This document shows, piece by piece, positions 1 to 8,626 of a stretch of 56,632 nucleotides of DNA. The position numbers were made by a program, and so were the translations under genes. The first letter of the stretch is position 1. Each line of letters starts with the position of its first letter. The notes under the pieces are model-generated. The model searched no databases and had not been told where the DNA came from. It saw only the letters and a list, made by a program, of their open reading frames with translations. The DNA is from Bdellovibrionales bacterium RIFOXYC1_FULL_37_79 (GTDB lineage: Bacteria; Bdellovibrionota; Bacteriovoracia; Bacteriovoracales; Bacteriovoracaceae): NCBI GenBank assembly GCA_001770015.1, contig MEQB01000043.1:1-56632 (forward strand), written 5' to 3'.

Positions 1-20
1 TTTTTCGATGTGTTTAAAAA

Positions 21-65
21 ACAAAAGCCTCATTAAATTAGAAACTTAATAAGGCTTTTGTTTTT
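21..65. terminator. bidirectional hairpin terminator behind tRNA-Pro
   Basis: Two 16-nt arms (21-36 and 46-61) pair with one mismatch around a 9-nt loop. The hairpin has an A-run on its left and a T-run on its right, so it can terminate transcription from both directions. On the minus strand it lies just beyond the 3' end of the tRNA gene. Confidence 0.8.
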
Positions 66-93
66 AAGAAACTTTAAGAATTCTACATAAAAA

Positions 94-170
94 TGGTCGG
101 GCAGACTGGAGTTGAACCAGCGACCCCTTGCACCCCATGCAAGTGCGCTACCAAGCTGCGCTACTGCCCG
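94..170 (-). tRNA. tRNA-Pro (anticodon GGG)
   Basis: Read on the minus strand, a full cloverleaf folds. It has a 7-bp acceptor stem (CGGGCAG/CTGCCCG), a GCGC D stem, a 5-bp anticodon stem (CTTGC/GCAAG) around the loop ATGGGGT, and a T arm with GTTCAAC. The anticodon is GGG, which reads the proline codon CCC (and CCU by wobble). The 3' CCA is encoded at 94-96, giving 77 nt. It is a lone tRNA between the end of the MobA-like gene and a strong terminator, with its own promoter. Confidence 0.93.
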
Positions 171-196
171 ACTAGGTTTGATTCGTTGGTTGATCT

Positions 197-225
197 AATG
201 TATCTAAATTTTGAAAATTTGTCCA
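197..225 (-). promoter_or_regulatory. promoter of tRNA-Pro
   Basis: On the minus strand TGGACA (220-225) and TACATT (197-202) are separated by exactly 17 nt. A start about 7 nt downstream would leave a leader of roughly 20 nt before the mature tRNA 5' end at 170. The promoter sits immediately after the stop of the upstream purine operon. Confidence 0.5.
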
Positions 226-227
226 CG

Positions 228-887
228 TTAGCTTTTAAGATTATCTAAAAAGCGCTGTAAATGTTCCTCGTTGTTGATATTGAGATGGATTCCGGGATCA
301 GTTACGCCGATTCTGGTCTTTTTCGATGAGTCAAGAAGCTCGATTTGTTTATCCAGCCTTGAATCTGTATGTTGTGGGTCTAAGGAGACCAGATGACTGG
401 CAAAATCTCTGTTAATGAGCACGGGATGTCCGCCTCGTCCGAAAAGTTCGGGTGTGGTAACCCAAAGATCTTTGTTGAAAACAGATAGAATGCGGTAAAG
501 CACGCTTTCATCAGGTAGGGGAACGTCGATGGGAAGAATAAAGATGAAGTTTTCCCTCAATTTCAAAAATTCGTTAAGTCCAGCTTGTAGCGAAGAGAAT
601 TGTCCAAGTTCATGGTGGATGTTCTCGATTACTTTGACTGAATTGGATTCATAATTAAGCCAGCTTTTCATGGCCCTACCGATCCAGGGTAATTGTGCTA
701 TATATTGGTTTATGTGCGCACCGAGTACCACGATAATTTTTTCCAGGCCAACGGATGTATAGTTTTTGATTTGATATTCAAGCAGTGTTTCAGCAAAAAT
801 TTTAACCAGGCCCTTGGGTTGCCCCATGCGAGTCGAAGAACCTGCGCAGAGGATGAGGAGTGGGGGAAGTGGTATGGGCTTATTCAT
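228..887 (-). CDS. mocA: MobA/MocA-like molybdenum cofactor nucleotidyltransferase
   Basis: A 219-aa protein of the MobA-like NTP transferase fold. The N-terminal nucleotide-binding motif AGSSTRMGQPK (about residues 15-25) is the family signature, and PIDVPLP near residue 120 matches the metal-binding Asp region. In this family the enzyme adds CMP or GMP to molybdopterin, and members next to xanthine dehydrogenase genes usually make the cytosine-dinucleotide form. It is the last gene of the operon and overlaps the XdhC stop by 8 bp. That supports a dedicated role in maturing the neighbouring molybdoenzyme. The base specificity (CTP versus GTP) cannot be read from sequence alone. Confidence 0.82.
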   Translation of the reverse strand: MNKPIPLPPLLILCAGSSTRMGQPKGLVKIFAETLLEYQIKNYTSVGLEKIIVVLGAHINQYIAQLPWIGRAMKSWLNYESNSVKVIENIHHELGQFSSLQAGLNEFLKLRENFIFILPIDVPLPDESVLYRILSVFNKDLWVTTPELFGRGGHPVLINRDFASHLVSLDPQHTDSRLDKQIELLDSSKKTRIGVTDPGIHLNINNEEHLQRFLDNLKS

Positions 888-1638
888 GATTGTAGTAGTA
901 GTCTAAAAGTTCGGCTCCCAGTGAAATAGCTATTTCATAGGGTTCATTTCCCGCTTTGACTAATCCAATAGGTGATTTGATTTTTTTTATATCTTTTTCT
1001 TTAAGACCTGAACGGGTCAGCTGCTTTTTGAAATGAGTCCATTTGTTTTTGCTACCAATCACACCAAGGTATTTTAGTGGCTTTGGGGCGAGTAAGAAGG
1101 CAATGTCTTGATCAAACTCATGATTGGGAGTCATCACTACGGCAAATGATAAATCCTTGCTCCATGCGTTTTGTTTGATGAATTCCTTCCAATGGATTTT
1201 ATGGGCTGTTGAGTGAGTAAGTTTATCCAGCCATTCACTGCGTTCATCGATGACGTGGATATCAAACAGAGTGTTTTTTAAAATGTCACAAACCGCCTGG
1301 CAGACATGTCCTGCTCCAAAAATATAAAGTTTCGGACCGATTCCAAAGGATTCAAAGTGTACGTCAACAGATCCGCCGCAGACTTGACCAGCTTCTTCGT
1401 CGAGGGGGAAGTTTTGTATGGAGGATTCATTTTTACCAAGCATTTTAATTGCCTGGGAAATTACCAAATGTTCCAGATTCCCGCCACCGATGGTGCCATA
1501 AAATTTTTTTTCACTTTCCACGATGATTCTGGTTCCGCCTTTTCTGGGACTGGAACCAATGGTGTTTACAATGGTTGCCAGGCAGAAAATTTTATTGGCC
1601 TGCTTTAGTTCATGTAATTTTTGTATCCAATCATTCAT
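880..1638 (-). CDS. xdhC: XdhC/CoxF-family molybdoenzyme accessory protein
   Basis: A 252-aa protein with the two XdhC halves. The N-terminal part carries GSSPRKGGTR and IGGGNLEH, followed by a cysteine motif (EEAGQVCGGSV). The C-terminal Rossmann-like part begins at IFGAGHVCQAV near residue 105 and includes VMTPNHEFD. XdhC proteins bind molybdenum cofactor, protect it during sulfuration and insert it into xanthine-dehydrogenase-type apoenzymes. The start codon shares one base with the stop of the FAD subunit and the stop overlaps the next gene by 8 bp, so translation is likely coupled. Confidence 0.9.
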   Translation of the reverse strand: MNDWIQKLHELKQANKIFCLATIVNTIGSSPRKGGTRIIVESEKKFYGTIGGGNLEHLVISQAIKMLGKNESSIQNFPLDEEAGQVCGGSVDVHFESFGIGPKLYIFGAGHVCQAVCDILKNTLFDIHVIDERSEWLDKLTHSTAHKIHWKEFIKQNAWSKDLSFAVVMTPNHEFDQDIAFLLAPKPLKYLGVIGSKNKWTHFKKQLTRSGLKEKDIKKIKSPIGLVKAGNEPYEIAISLGAELLDYYYNHE

Positions 1639-2492
1639 CAGAGTAATCCTTTAAGAAAGTTTCTAAGGAGATTGATGGCAACTCTTAGCCGATAGGCTTT
1701 ATTGCTTCGGATATCGTCAATCGGATGAATTTCGCTGGCAATTTGTAAAATAGCCTGATCAATTAAATCCATGGATAATTTATTTCCTTTTAATAAATCT
1801 TCGGTCATATAAACCCGAATGGGCATGGGGGCCACGGCTCCCAGACCAATTTTTATATCGGTAATGGTTTTTTTATCCATGGTAAGTCTGACGGCGATGC
1901 AAGCTTTGGATATGGAGTGAGCGGCCCTGGTTCCCACTTTCTGGTAAAAATCGATGGTCTTGTTGCTTGTTCTTGGGAGGATGATTTTAGTTAAGATTTC
2001 GTCTTGGTTTATTCTCATTAATTTATAATTAATGTGGAAATCCTTATAAAATAATCGTCGAACTTCATTTTTACTGGTGAGTTCAATTTCAGCGCCATAG
2101 GCAAGGAGTGCTGGCGGAGTGTCGGCGGCAGGAGAAGCATTCATGATATTGCCACCAATGGTTCCTCGGTTTTGAATTGCAATAGATCCGGTTAGCATGG
2201 CCGCTTCAATCAGCATGGGAAATTCTTTTTTTATAATCGGGTGATTAATGATTTCACTAAACGTTGAGAGGGCACCAATTTCAATTTCATTTTTATTTAT
2301 ACGAATACCTGATAAATCAGAAATTCCCCAGATATTGATAAGATTTGGTGCCTGCCAGGTTCCCAGATCAAGTTGGACCATAATATCAGTACCTCCAGCC
2401 AGGATGGACCATCGGCCAGGTTCTTTATCCAGCAGGTTTAAAACATCATGAATATTTTTGGCATCGTAAACATTTATGGATGAAATATGCAT
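1638..2492 (-). CDS. xanthine dehydrogenase family FAD-binding subunit
   Basis: 284 aa, the usual size of the CoxM/XdhB-type FAD subunit. LAGGTDIMVQL (about residues 31-41) is the FAD pyrophosphate-binding motif. NRGTIGGNIMNASPAADTPP (about 109-128) is the second flavin-binding signature of this family. Electrons from the molybdenum site pass through the Fe-S subunit to this flavin and then to NAD+ or another acceptor. The gene abuts the [2Fe-2S] subunit upstream with a one-base TAATG overlap, as is typical of three-gene molybdenum hydroxylases. Confidence 0.92.
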   Translation of the reverse strand: MHISSINVYDAKNIHDVLNLLDKEPGRWSILAGGTDIMVQLDLGTWQAPNLINIWGISDLSGIRINKNEIEIGALSTFSEIINHPIIKKEFPMLIEAAMLTGSIAIQNRGTIGGNIMNASPAADTPPALLAYGAEIELTSKNEVRRLFYKDFHINYKLMRINQDEILTKIILPRTSNKTIDFYQKVGTRAAHSISKACIAVRLTMDKKTITDIKIGLGAVAPMPIRVYMTEDLLKGNKLSMDLIDQAILQIASEIHPIDDIRSNKAYRLRVAINLLRNFLKGLL

Positions 2493-2974
2493 TATTTTTT
2501 CCTTATTAACTTGGATGCTTCTTTGACGGAATCCAAAATTTTATTGTAACCGGTGCAGCGGCAAAGATTTCCGGCCAGATTGGTGCGGATTTCCTGTTCG
2601 TTGGGGTTGGCATTTTTCATAAGAAGTGCACTTGAGGCGAGAATCATGCCGGGAGTACAAATGCCACACTGGGCACCATTGTTGTTAATAAACGATTCTT
2701 GAATACGATCAAGTTCAAAGTCAGATGCAAAATTTTCAATAGTGGAAACGATAGTTCCGTCAACCTGAATAATCGGCACCAGGCACGAGTTAACTAGTTC
2801 CCCGTTAATAAATACTGCACAAGCACCACATTCACCTTCGCCGCATCCTTCCTTGGTTCCGGTCAGATGCAAATCATCTCTTAAAACATCAATGAGCCGC
2901 TTCATCGGGTAGGTGGTGATAATCGTCTCTTGATTGTTAAGTGTGAATTGAATTTTTATTTTTTGTGTATTCAT
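2492..2974 (-). CDS. xanthine dehydrogenase family [2Fe-2S] subunit
   Basis: 160 aa with both iron-sulfur clusters of the family visible. Plant-type ferredoxin ligands are C44, C49, C52 and C64 (GCGEGECGACAVF then SCLVP). The second, helical cluster has C103, C106, C138 and C140 (QCGICTPGM and LCRCTGY). The protein relays electrons between the molybdenum site and FAD. Its start overlaps the stop of the molybdenum subunit by 4 bp. Confidence 0.95.
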   Translation of the reverse strand: MNTQKIKIQFTLNNQETIITTYPMKRLIDVLRDDLHLTGTKEGCGEGECGACAVFINGELVNSCLVPIIQVDGTIVSTIENFASDFELDRIQESFINNNGAQCGICTPGMILASSALLMKNANPNEQEIRTNLAGNLCRCTGYNKILDSVKEASKLIRKK

Positions 2975-5169
2975 TTTAAAAACTCCATATCATTCATAAG
3001 ATCTTCTGGAAGATAAGGGATGGTGTCAGGACAGATGTTCAAGGCATCCGCCACGGCGTTAATAACTGCTGGTCCGGAGCCATCTAATGGAAGTTCGCCA
3101 ATCCCTTTGGCGCCTCCTGGCCCATAATCCTTATTCCATTCTTTAAAATAAACATGGATGCGGGGCAGATCAAGGGCAGTAGGCATGATGTAGTTGGTGA
3201 AACTGTTATTAATCATAACACCGTCCTTAAAAATGGCCTTCTCAAAAATGGCAAAGCCAATTCCTTGGGCAATTCCGCCTTCAATTTGCCCTTCAGCCAG
3301 TTTTCTATTAAGCACCCTGCCGACTTCCTGAGTGGCCACAAAGTTATCCACTTTTATTTCATAGGTTAAGGTATTGACGCTAACCTGTGCACCATAACAG
3401 GCCCACGCAAAAGTGGGATAGGCGTCACCTTGGTAAGTTTGATCGTCCCACTTTATATGTTCTGGTTGTTTATATTGGTGAAAACTTTTTAAGGTGCCAT
3501 ACTTTTTCTTATAAATTTTTAGGGCCTGGATAAATTTTGCTTCAGTATATTTTTCAGGGATAAGTCCGGCAGCCAATAAAGTGTTTCTTAGTCCATTGGC
3601 TGCATGTTCAAGTAATTTTCCTACAATCATGGACGTTCGGGAAGCCACTGTAGGCCCTGAATTGGGAGCTTCCAAGGTATCAGGAGCGGGAGTTAAAATA
3701 TGGTGGGGATCAATTCCCAGCGTTTCACTTACTACTTGAGCGAAGATAGTGTTTCTTCCTTGTCCCATTTCGGTACTGGCGCATAGTATTTTTATTTTGC
3801 CATCATCCATGGCCTCGATACCAGCGACGGAAGCTAGATATTTTTCTCCTGAACCTGTAAAGCCTGCTCCGTGCATAAAGGTGGCAATTCCTATTCCTGA
3901 TTTTATGTGCTTGTGCTTGGATTTTTTGGTGTCTTTTTTTAGTTTGGATAAAGTGGTGGAAAGCAGACTGTCAAAATCCAGTTTTTCATCCAATACCTGG
4001 TTGGTGGCCGTGGTTTGTCCACGCTTGATAAAATTAATTGTTCTTATTTTTTCCGGAGTGATGCCAATTGATCTGGCCACGTTATCGAGGTGTCTTTCCA
4101 TGGCAAAAATACTCTGAGGGGCGCCGAAGCCTCGGAATGCCCCGTTGGGGGGACTGTTGGTGGCCATGACCTTTGATTTTATTCTTATGTTTTCGCAAAA
4201 ATAGGGGCCGGCTGCATGGAGAGTTCCACGGGATAAAACCACTTCGGACAGGGTGGCATAGGCTCCTCCATCGAGTAAAAATGCAATATCCATCGCCAGT
4301 AATTTTCCCCCTTCATCAACAGCTGTTTTAATCGTCGTTTGAGAAGGATGTCTTTTGGTGGTAACTTGTAAATCTTCGGCCCTTTTGTAAATCAATTTGA
4401 CCGGTTTTTTTGCCTTATAAGCTAAGAGAGCGGCATGTCCGGCAATCATGGAGGGATAATCCTCTTTGCCACCAAAGGCTCCACCAGTTTCAGATTGGAT
4501 AATGCGTACTTTTTCGTTTGAAAAATTAAATAAATTGGTTAAGGCTCCATGGACATAATAAGGGCATTGCAAACTGCCCCAGACCGTGATGCCCTCTAAT
4601 TCGTTGTAAGCAGCGATGGCCCCTTGGGGTTCAATATAAAGCTGTTCTTGATGAAGAGTTCGATAGGTCTGTTCAAAAACATGAAAGGCATCCTTGAATG
4701 CTAAATCTATATCCCCCTTATTGATATAGTACTTTTTAAAACAGTTATCATCCCCCCAGATGATTTCTTTTTTATTGATCGAATCATCGATGGTAAAGAT
4801 GGCGGGGAGTGTTTCTATCTCAAAGCTGATTTTGGTGGAAGCTTCGCTTAATTTTTGCTGATCGTGGTGAGCTAGCAAGACGATGGCTTCCCCCTTGTGA
4901 TTGATTCTTTCACCAACTAAAAAAGGCCAATCTTCCTTGATCAGGTGGATAATATTTTGGCCGGGAATATCTTTTGCAGTTACGATCACAAAATCATTCC
5001 AGTTAATGCTGGGATCAAAATGTATTTTTTTCAAAATGCCTCGGGCCACTGGAGACCTGACGGTTATCCCGTGAAGCATGTCGGGAAAATTAAGATCATC
5101 AATAAATAGAGCCGTTCCGGTAACTTTGCTTTTACCTTCGACCCGTCTTAAGTTGGAAAATTTTTTCAT
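2971..5169 (-). CDS. xanthine dehydrogenase family molybdenum-binding subunit
   Basis: 732 aa, slightly short for the family (about 750-780). It has the GGAFGGKE molybdopterin loop, GAFRGFGAPQ with the arginine used in purine binding, EMGQG, and the active-site glutamate in KGIGELPLDGSGP (E692). This is the hydroxylase subunit that oxidises hypoxanthine/xanthine-like heterocycles at the molybdenum centre. The match to GIGELP and the neighbouring apt favour a purine substrate, but aldehyde or nicotinate-type specificity cannot be excluded. It starts 5 nt after apt ends, so both probably share a transcript. Confidence 0.9.
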   Translation of the reverse strand: MKKFSNLRRVEGKSKVTGTALFIDDLNFPDMLHGITVRSPVARGILKKIHFDPSINWNDFVIVTAKDIPGQNIIHLIKEDWPFLVGERINHKGEAIVLLAHHDQQKLSEASTKISFEIETLPAIFTIDDSINKKEIIWGDDNCFKKYYINKGDIDLAFKDAFHVFEQTYRTLHQEQLYIEPQGAIAAYNELEGITVWGSLQCPYYVHGALTNLFNFSNEKVRIIQSETGGAFGGKEDYPSMIAGHAALLAYKAKKPVKLIYKRAEDLQVTTKRHPSQTTIKTAVDEGGKLLAMDIAFLLDGGAYATLSEVVLSRGTLHAAGPYFCENIRIKSKVMATNSPPNGAFRGFGAPQSIFAMERHLDNVARSIGITPEKIRTINFIKRGQTTATNQVLDEKLDFDSLLSTTLSKLKKDTKKSKHKHIKSGIGIATFMHGAGFTGSGEKYLASVAGIEAMDDGKIKILCASTEMGQGRNTIFAQVVSETLGIDPHHILTPAPDTLEAPNSGPTVASRTSMIVGKLLEHAANGLRNTLLAAGLIPEKYTEAKFIQALKIYKKKYGTLKSFHQYKQPEHIKWDDQTYQGDAYPTFAWACYGAQVSVNTLTYEIKVDNFVATQEVGRVLNRKLAEGQIEGGIAQGIGFAIFEKAIFKDGVMINNSFTNYIMPTALDLPRIHVYFKEWNKDYGPGGAKGIGELPLDGSGPAVINAVADALNICPDTIPYLPEDLMNDMEFLK

Positions 5170-5174
5170 ATTTT

Positions 5175-5708
5175 TTATTCGCCTTCGAAATTAATAAGTT
5201 TAAAAACTTTGATACCTTTTTTTTCAAGCTTGGCTTTTCCATGTAAATCGGGAAGATCAATCACCACCATGACTTCTGGAACTGTTCCGCCCAATTCCTC
5301 AATCAGGGAAATGGCGCCAAGTGCAGTTCCACCAGTTGCCAACAGATCATCTATGACTAAAACTTTTTCGCCTTTTTTAATACTGTCGGTGTGCATCTCG
5401 ATGGTGTCTGTCCCGTATTCAAGAGCATATTCTTTTCTTTTTACCTCGCCAGGAAGTTTGCCTTTTTTTCTAACGGGAATAAATCCCTTGTTCATCGCAT
5501 ACGCCATGGCAGCACCAATGATGAAACCGCGTGCTTCTAGACCTACAATCTTATCAAAATTTATTTTTTCAGCGTGTTGGACGAGCTGATTAATGGTTTC
5601 TTTAAAACCTTCTGGATGTTTAAGCAGGGTGGTGATATCCCGAAACATGATGCCTTTTTTGGGATAATCCGGAATGGTGCGGACCAGTTCTTTTAAATTA
5701 ACTTTCAC
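5175..5708 (-). CDS. apt: adenine phosphoribosyltransferase
   Basis: 177 aa with the type I phosphoribosyltransferase PRPP loop VLVIDDLLATGGTA (about residues 115-128). The APT-specific beginning IPDYPKKGIMFRDITTLL and GLEARGFIIGAA are also present. It salvages adenine to AMP in the cytoplasm. The start is GTG at 5706-5708, chosen because AAGGAG lies 6-7 nt before it. It is the first gene of the operon with xanthine dehydrogenase, so purine salvage and purine oxidation appear co-expressed. Confidence 0.95.
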   Translation of the reverse strand: MKVNLKELVRTIPDYPKKGIMFRDITTLLKHPEGFKETINQLVQHAEKINFDKIVGLEARGFIIGAAMAYAMNKGFIPVRKKGKLPGEVKRKEYALEYGTDTIEMHTDSIKKGEKVLVIDDLLATGGTALGAISLIEELGGTVPEVMVVIDLPDLHGKAKLEKKGIKVFKLINFEGE

Positions 5709-5737
5709 GATATTCTCCTTTTAGAAATAGGTTTTAT

Positions 5738-5767
5738 TTTATATCATGTCTATGCTTATCAACGCAA
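5738..5767 (-). promoter_or_regulatory. candidate promoter of the apt-xdh operon
   Basis: On the minus strand TTGCGT (5762-5767) and TATAAA (5738-5743) are 18 nt apart, about 30 nt upstream of the GTG start of apt. The -35 element is weak. The site lies in the short gap shared with the divergent GIY-YIG gene. Confidence 0.35.
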
Positions 5768-5779
5768 AAGTTATTGTTA

Positions 5780-6070
5780 ATGATTAAGAAAAAAACAAAG
5801 TGGACCATTTATATTATCGAAACCCAAAGTGGCAAGTATTACACAGGTATTACGATAGATATGGCCAGAAGATTTTCTGAACATTTAAATTCCTCTAAGG
5901 GCGCTAAATTTTTTAACACTTCGCTACCTAAAAGCATAGTATATGTGGAGTATGCAAAAAATCGTTCAATGGCCCAGATAAGAGAGGCAGTCATTAAAAA
6001 AATGAGTAGAGCGCAAAAACATGCGCTGATAACTCTAAACCGGGAGAAAAAAATTGAAAGTGTTAATTGA
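5780..6070 (+). CDS. GIY-YIG nuclease family protein (YhbQ-like)
   Basis: About 96 aa forming a single GIY-YIG domain. YIIETQSGKYYTGITIDMARRFSEH carries the Y-I and Y-T-G-I elements with the catalytic Arg in the following helix, in a small stand-alone layout like YhbQ/UPF0213. Such proteins are single-domain endonuclease-fold proteins whose role is poorly defined. A TTG 6 nt upstream (5774) is an alternative start, and no strong ribosome site separates the two. The gene overlaps the downstream start, suggesting coupled translation. Confidence 0.8.
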   Translation: MIKKKTKWTIYIIETQSGKYYTGITIDMARRFSEHLNSSKGAKFFNTSLPKSIVYVEYAKNRSMAQIREAVIKKMSRAQKHALITLNREKKIESVN

Positions 6071-6359
6071 TTTCACCATTATTCCACTGGGAGTGGGTGT
6101 CAGCCTTTCCCCATATGTGGCCCGATGCCACGAGATTTTTGAGAAGAGAAAGATAACCAGCACACTTCACGCCAATGGAACCAATCTGGAAGGGGAGTGG
6201 GATGATGTGATGGGCGCTATAAAAGAATGTCATGAACTCATTCATCAGACAGGAGTTCCAAGAATTGCTTCCATTATAAAAGTAGGGACCAGAACTGATC
6301 GATCTCAAACGATGGATGACAAAATTAAAAGTGTAAATTCAAAGTTACACCGGGCATAA
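6054..6359 (+). CDS. MTH1187/YkoF-like thiamine-binding family protein
   Basis: 101 aa of the DUF77/MTH1187 family. It has the opening DFTIIPLGVG, then LSPYVARCHEI, the STLHANGTNLEGEWDDVM strand-turn, and a C-terminal RIASIIKVGTRTDR segment. The family adopts a ferredoxin-like fold and several members bind thiamine or its pyrimidine part. The TTG start is favoured because GGGAG lies 8-9 nt upstream and the next in-frame Met is too late. It overlaps the GIY-YIG gene by 17 bp. Confidence 0.8.
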   Translation: MKVLIDFTIIPLGVGVSLSPYVARCHEIFEKRKITSTLHANGTNLEGEWDDVMGAIKECHELIHQTGVPRIASIIKVGTRTDRSQTMDDKIKSVNSKLHRA

Positions 6360-6472
6360 TATTTTTTTAAAAAAACTGACAATTAACTTTCCATATATAC
6401 TTGATACTGTTAAGATTATTTGATCAAACTTCTTGGATAATAATTACACACTTAATATAGGAGAGACTTAAA

Positions 6473-7732
6473 ATGAGTGATAAGCAAGTAATGAACAGAT
6501 GGTTGGTGGTGCTGGGTGCCATCATGATACAGTTTTGCCTTGGCGCATTGTATGCATGGTCGGTCTTTACGCCGTCTTTGAAAAATGATTATGGCTGGTC
6601 AGTTGGCCAAACTCAAGGTGTGTTTGCTGCCAGCTTGGCAGTATTTGCTATCGTCATGGTTATGGCCGGTAAAGTGATGCCTAAATTTGGACCAAGATTG
6701 CTTGCCATGGTAGGTGGCGTGGTGGTTGGTCTTGGATATATTCTAGGAGGATTGGTGGATCCTTCCAATTTTTGGCTAATGTTTCTGTTTATCGGCGTGG
6801 TTGGTGGAGCCGGTATCGGTATTACTTACGTTGTTCCTATCGCCGTGGGTATGCGCTGGTTTCCAGATAAAAAAGGTTTGATAACGGGGCTGGCGGTAGC
6901 AGGATTTGGATTTGGTGCTCTTTTATGGGTGAAATTGGCAGCTGATTGGGGAAACCTGATTGCTAATTTTGGTTTACCAACTACTTTTGTTATCTACGGA
7001 ATAATCTTTTTAATCGTAGTTGTTATTGGAGGTATCTGGATGGTTTTTCCTCCCGAAGGTTGGGTACCTGCTGGCTGGACAGGCGTAAGTGTTGCAACTG
7101 GTAATAAAAAAGCGGTGGCTTTAAAAGATTATGTGGCCAAAGAAATGTTGGCGACTCCGCAATTCTATATGATCTTTTTTGCCTTTGTGGCCGGTTCTGG
7201 TGCCGGGCTTATGAGTATAGGACTGATGAAACTTTTTCCAATGCAAGCCTTACAGGCTAACGGTTATGATATGGCAGAAGCCTCGGTCATCGCTGGCACT
7301 GCTATCGCGGTTTATTTTTCTATCTTCAACGGATTGGGAAGAATTGCCTGGGGAATGATCGCCGACTATATTGGTGGTAAGTGGTCAGTGTTTTTAATGA
7401 TGTTAACTCAAGGGATTATTGTTATTTTATTTCCCTTCATGGCCGGAACAAAAGTTCTTTTATATCTAGGTGCCGCCATCATCGGTTTCAATTTTGGTGG
7501 AAATTTTTCTCTCTTCCCGACGATTACAGCGGGAGCATTTGGATCGAAAAATATCGCCCAACTTTATCCATGGGTTTTTCTAGCTTATGGAGTGGGCGGA
7601 ATCTTTGGTCCAATGATTGGTGGAAAACTGGGTGATCTGGGCAATTTTCCGCTGGCTTTCACTATTTGTGGGATTTTATGCATTATTGCTGCCATCGTCG
7701 TGGCTTGCATAAGACGTCAAAAAAAAGCATAA
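6473..7732 (+). CDS. OFA-type MFS transporter (oxalate/formate antiporter family)
   Basis: 419 aa with about 12 hydrophobic segments and no large soluble domain. The N-terminus (NRWLVVLGAIMIQFCLGALY followed by AWSVFTPSL) matches the OFA subfamily of the major facilitator superfamily, whose members exchange small carboxylates such as oxalate, formate or pyruvate. The start has AGGAGAG about 8 nt upstream. It stands alone between a 113-nt leader and a strong terminator, so it is probably monocistronic. The substrate cannot be assigned: no oxalate or formate metabolism genes lie nearby. Confidence 0.85.
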   Translation: MSDKQVMNRWLVVLGAIMIQFCLGALYAWSVFTPSLKNDYGWSVGQTQGVFAASLAVFAIVMVMAGKVMPKFGPRLLAMVGGVVVGLGYILGGLVDPSNFWLMFLFIGVVGGAGIGITYVVPIAVGMRWFPDKKGLITGLAVAGFGFGALLWVKLAADWGNLIANFGLPTTFVIYGIIFLIVVVIGGIWMVFPPEGWVPAGWTGVSVATGNKKAVALKDYVAKEMLATPQFYMIFFAFVAGSGAGLMSIGLMKLFPMQALQANGYDMAEASVIAGTAIAVYFSIFNGLGRIAWGMIADYIGGKWSVFLMMLTQGIIVILFPFMAGTKVLLYLGAAIIGFNFGGNFSLFPTITAGAFGSKNIAQLYPWVFLAYGVGGIFGPMIGGKLGDLGNFPLAFTICGILCIIAAIVVACIRRQKKA

Positions 7733-7756
7733 CAAGTTAAAAAAACTTTATATAAT

Positions 7757-7785
7757 AAAAGGGCCATTAAAATGTGGCCCTTTTT
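7757..7785 (+). terminator. Rho-independent terminator after the OFA transporter
   Basis: AAAGGGCCA and TGGCCCTTT pair perfectly around an 8-nt loop and run into a T-tract. It lies 25 nt beyond the transporter stop and 20 nt before zupT. Confidence 0.9.
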
Positions 7786-7803
7786 GTTTGAGGGAGAATG
7801 AGT

Positions 7804-8619
7804 ATGTTTCCTACGGAAAATCTTATACCGGCTTTCTTGTTGACTTTATTTGCGGGACTTTCCACTGGGGTTGGTAGCTTGATTGCTTTTAATAGCAAGA
7901 AAACTAATCCCAAATTTCTTTCCGTCTCCCTGGGCTTTTCAGCGGGAGTGATGATTTATGTTTCATTTGTTGAATTATTTCCGGTGGCCTTAAAAAGTAT
8001 TGAACACCTCTATCCCAACGGGATTGCCACCTGGATCACTACGCTTGCTTTCTTCGGGGGAATTTTTGTTATTGGTATAATTGATAAACTCATTCCTGAT
8101 ATTGACAATCCTCATGAAATGAGAGGTGCCGAACAGATGAATGAAAAAAATTTACTTGAGCGTTATAGTAAACTAAAACGTACAGGTTTACTTATGGCAC
8201 TGGCCATTGGAATACATAATTTCCCAGAGGGATTGGCAACGTTTTTGACTGCAGTAAACAATCCCCAATTGGGTGTAACCATTGCGATTGCCATAGCCAT
8301 TCACAATATTCCAGAAGGTATATCTGTATCCGTGCCGATTTATTATGCCACCGGAAGTAAGAAAAAGGCCTTTATCTGGTCTTTTTTATCCGGACTGGCG
8401 GAGCCAATCGGCGCAATTATCGGTTATTTGATATTACTTCCTTTTATGAATGATATGATTTTAGGTATAATGTTTGCGATAGTGGCAGGAATCATGGTTT
8501 TTATTTCCTTGGATGAATTATTGCCTGCTGCAGAGGAATACGGGGAGCACCATCTTGCCATTTATGGATTGATTGGTGGAATGGGAGTGATGGCCTTAAG
8601 CCTTTTATTATTATTGTAG
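7804..8619 (+). CDS. zupT: ZIP family metal transporter ZupT
   Basis: About 271 aa with eight predicted membrane segments. The paired metal-site motifs HNFPEGLATF and HNIPEGISVS (TM4 and TM5) are diagnostic of ZIP transporters of the ZupT type, which import Zn2+ and other divalent metals. The hydrophilic loop after TM3 (PDIDNPHEM) is short. ATG at 7804 is preferred because GGAG ends 7 nt before it. ATG at 7798 would leave only one base of spacing. The next gene starts 7 nt after the stop. Confidence 0.92.
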   Translation: MFPTENLIPAFLLTLFAGLSTGVGSLIAFNSKKTNPKFLSVSLGFSAGVMIYVSFVELFPVALKSIEHLYPNGIATWITTLAFFGGIFVIGIIDKLIPDIDNPHEMRGAEQMNEKNLLERYSKLKRTGLLMALAIGIHNFPEGLATFLTAVNNPQLGVTIAIAIAIHNIPEGISVSVPIYYATGSKKKAFIWSFLSGLAEPIGAIIGYLILLPFMNDMILGIMFAIVAGIMVFISLDELLPAAEEYGEHHLAIYGLIGGMGVMALSLLLLL

Positions 8620-8626
8620 GTAGGTT

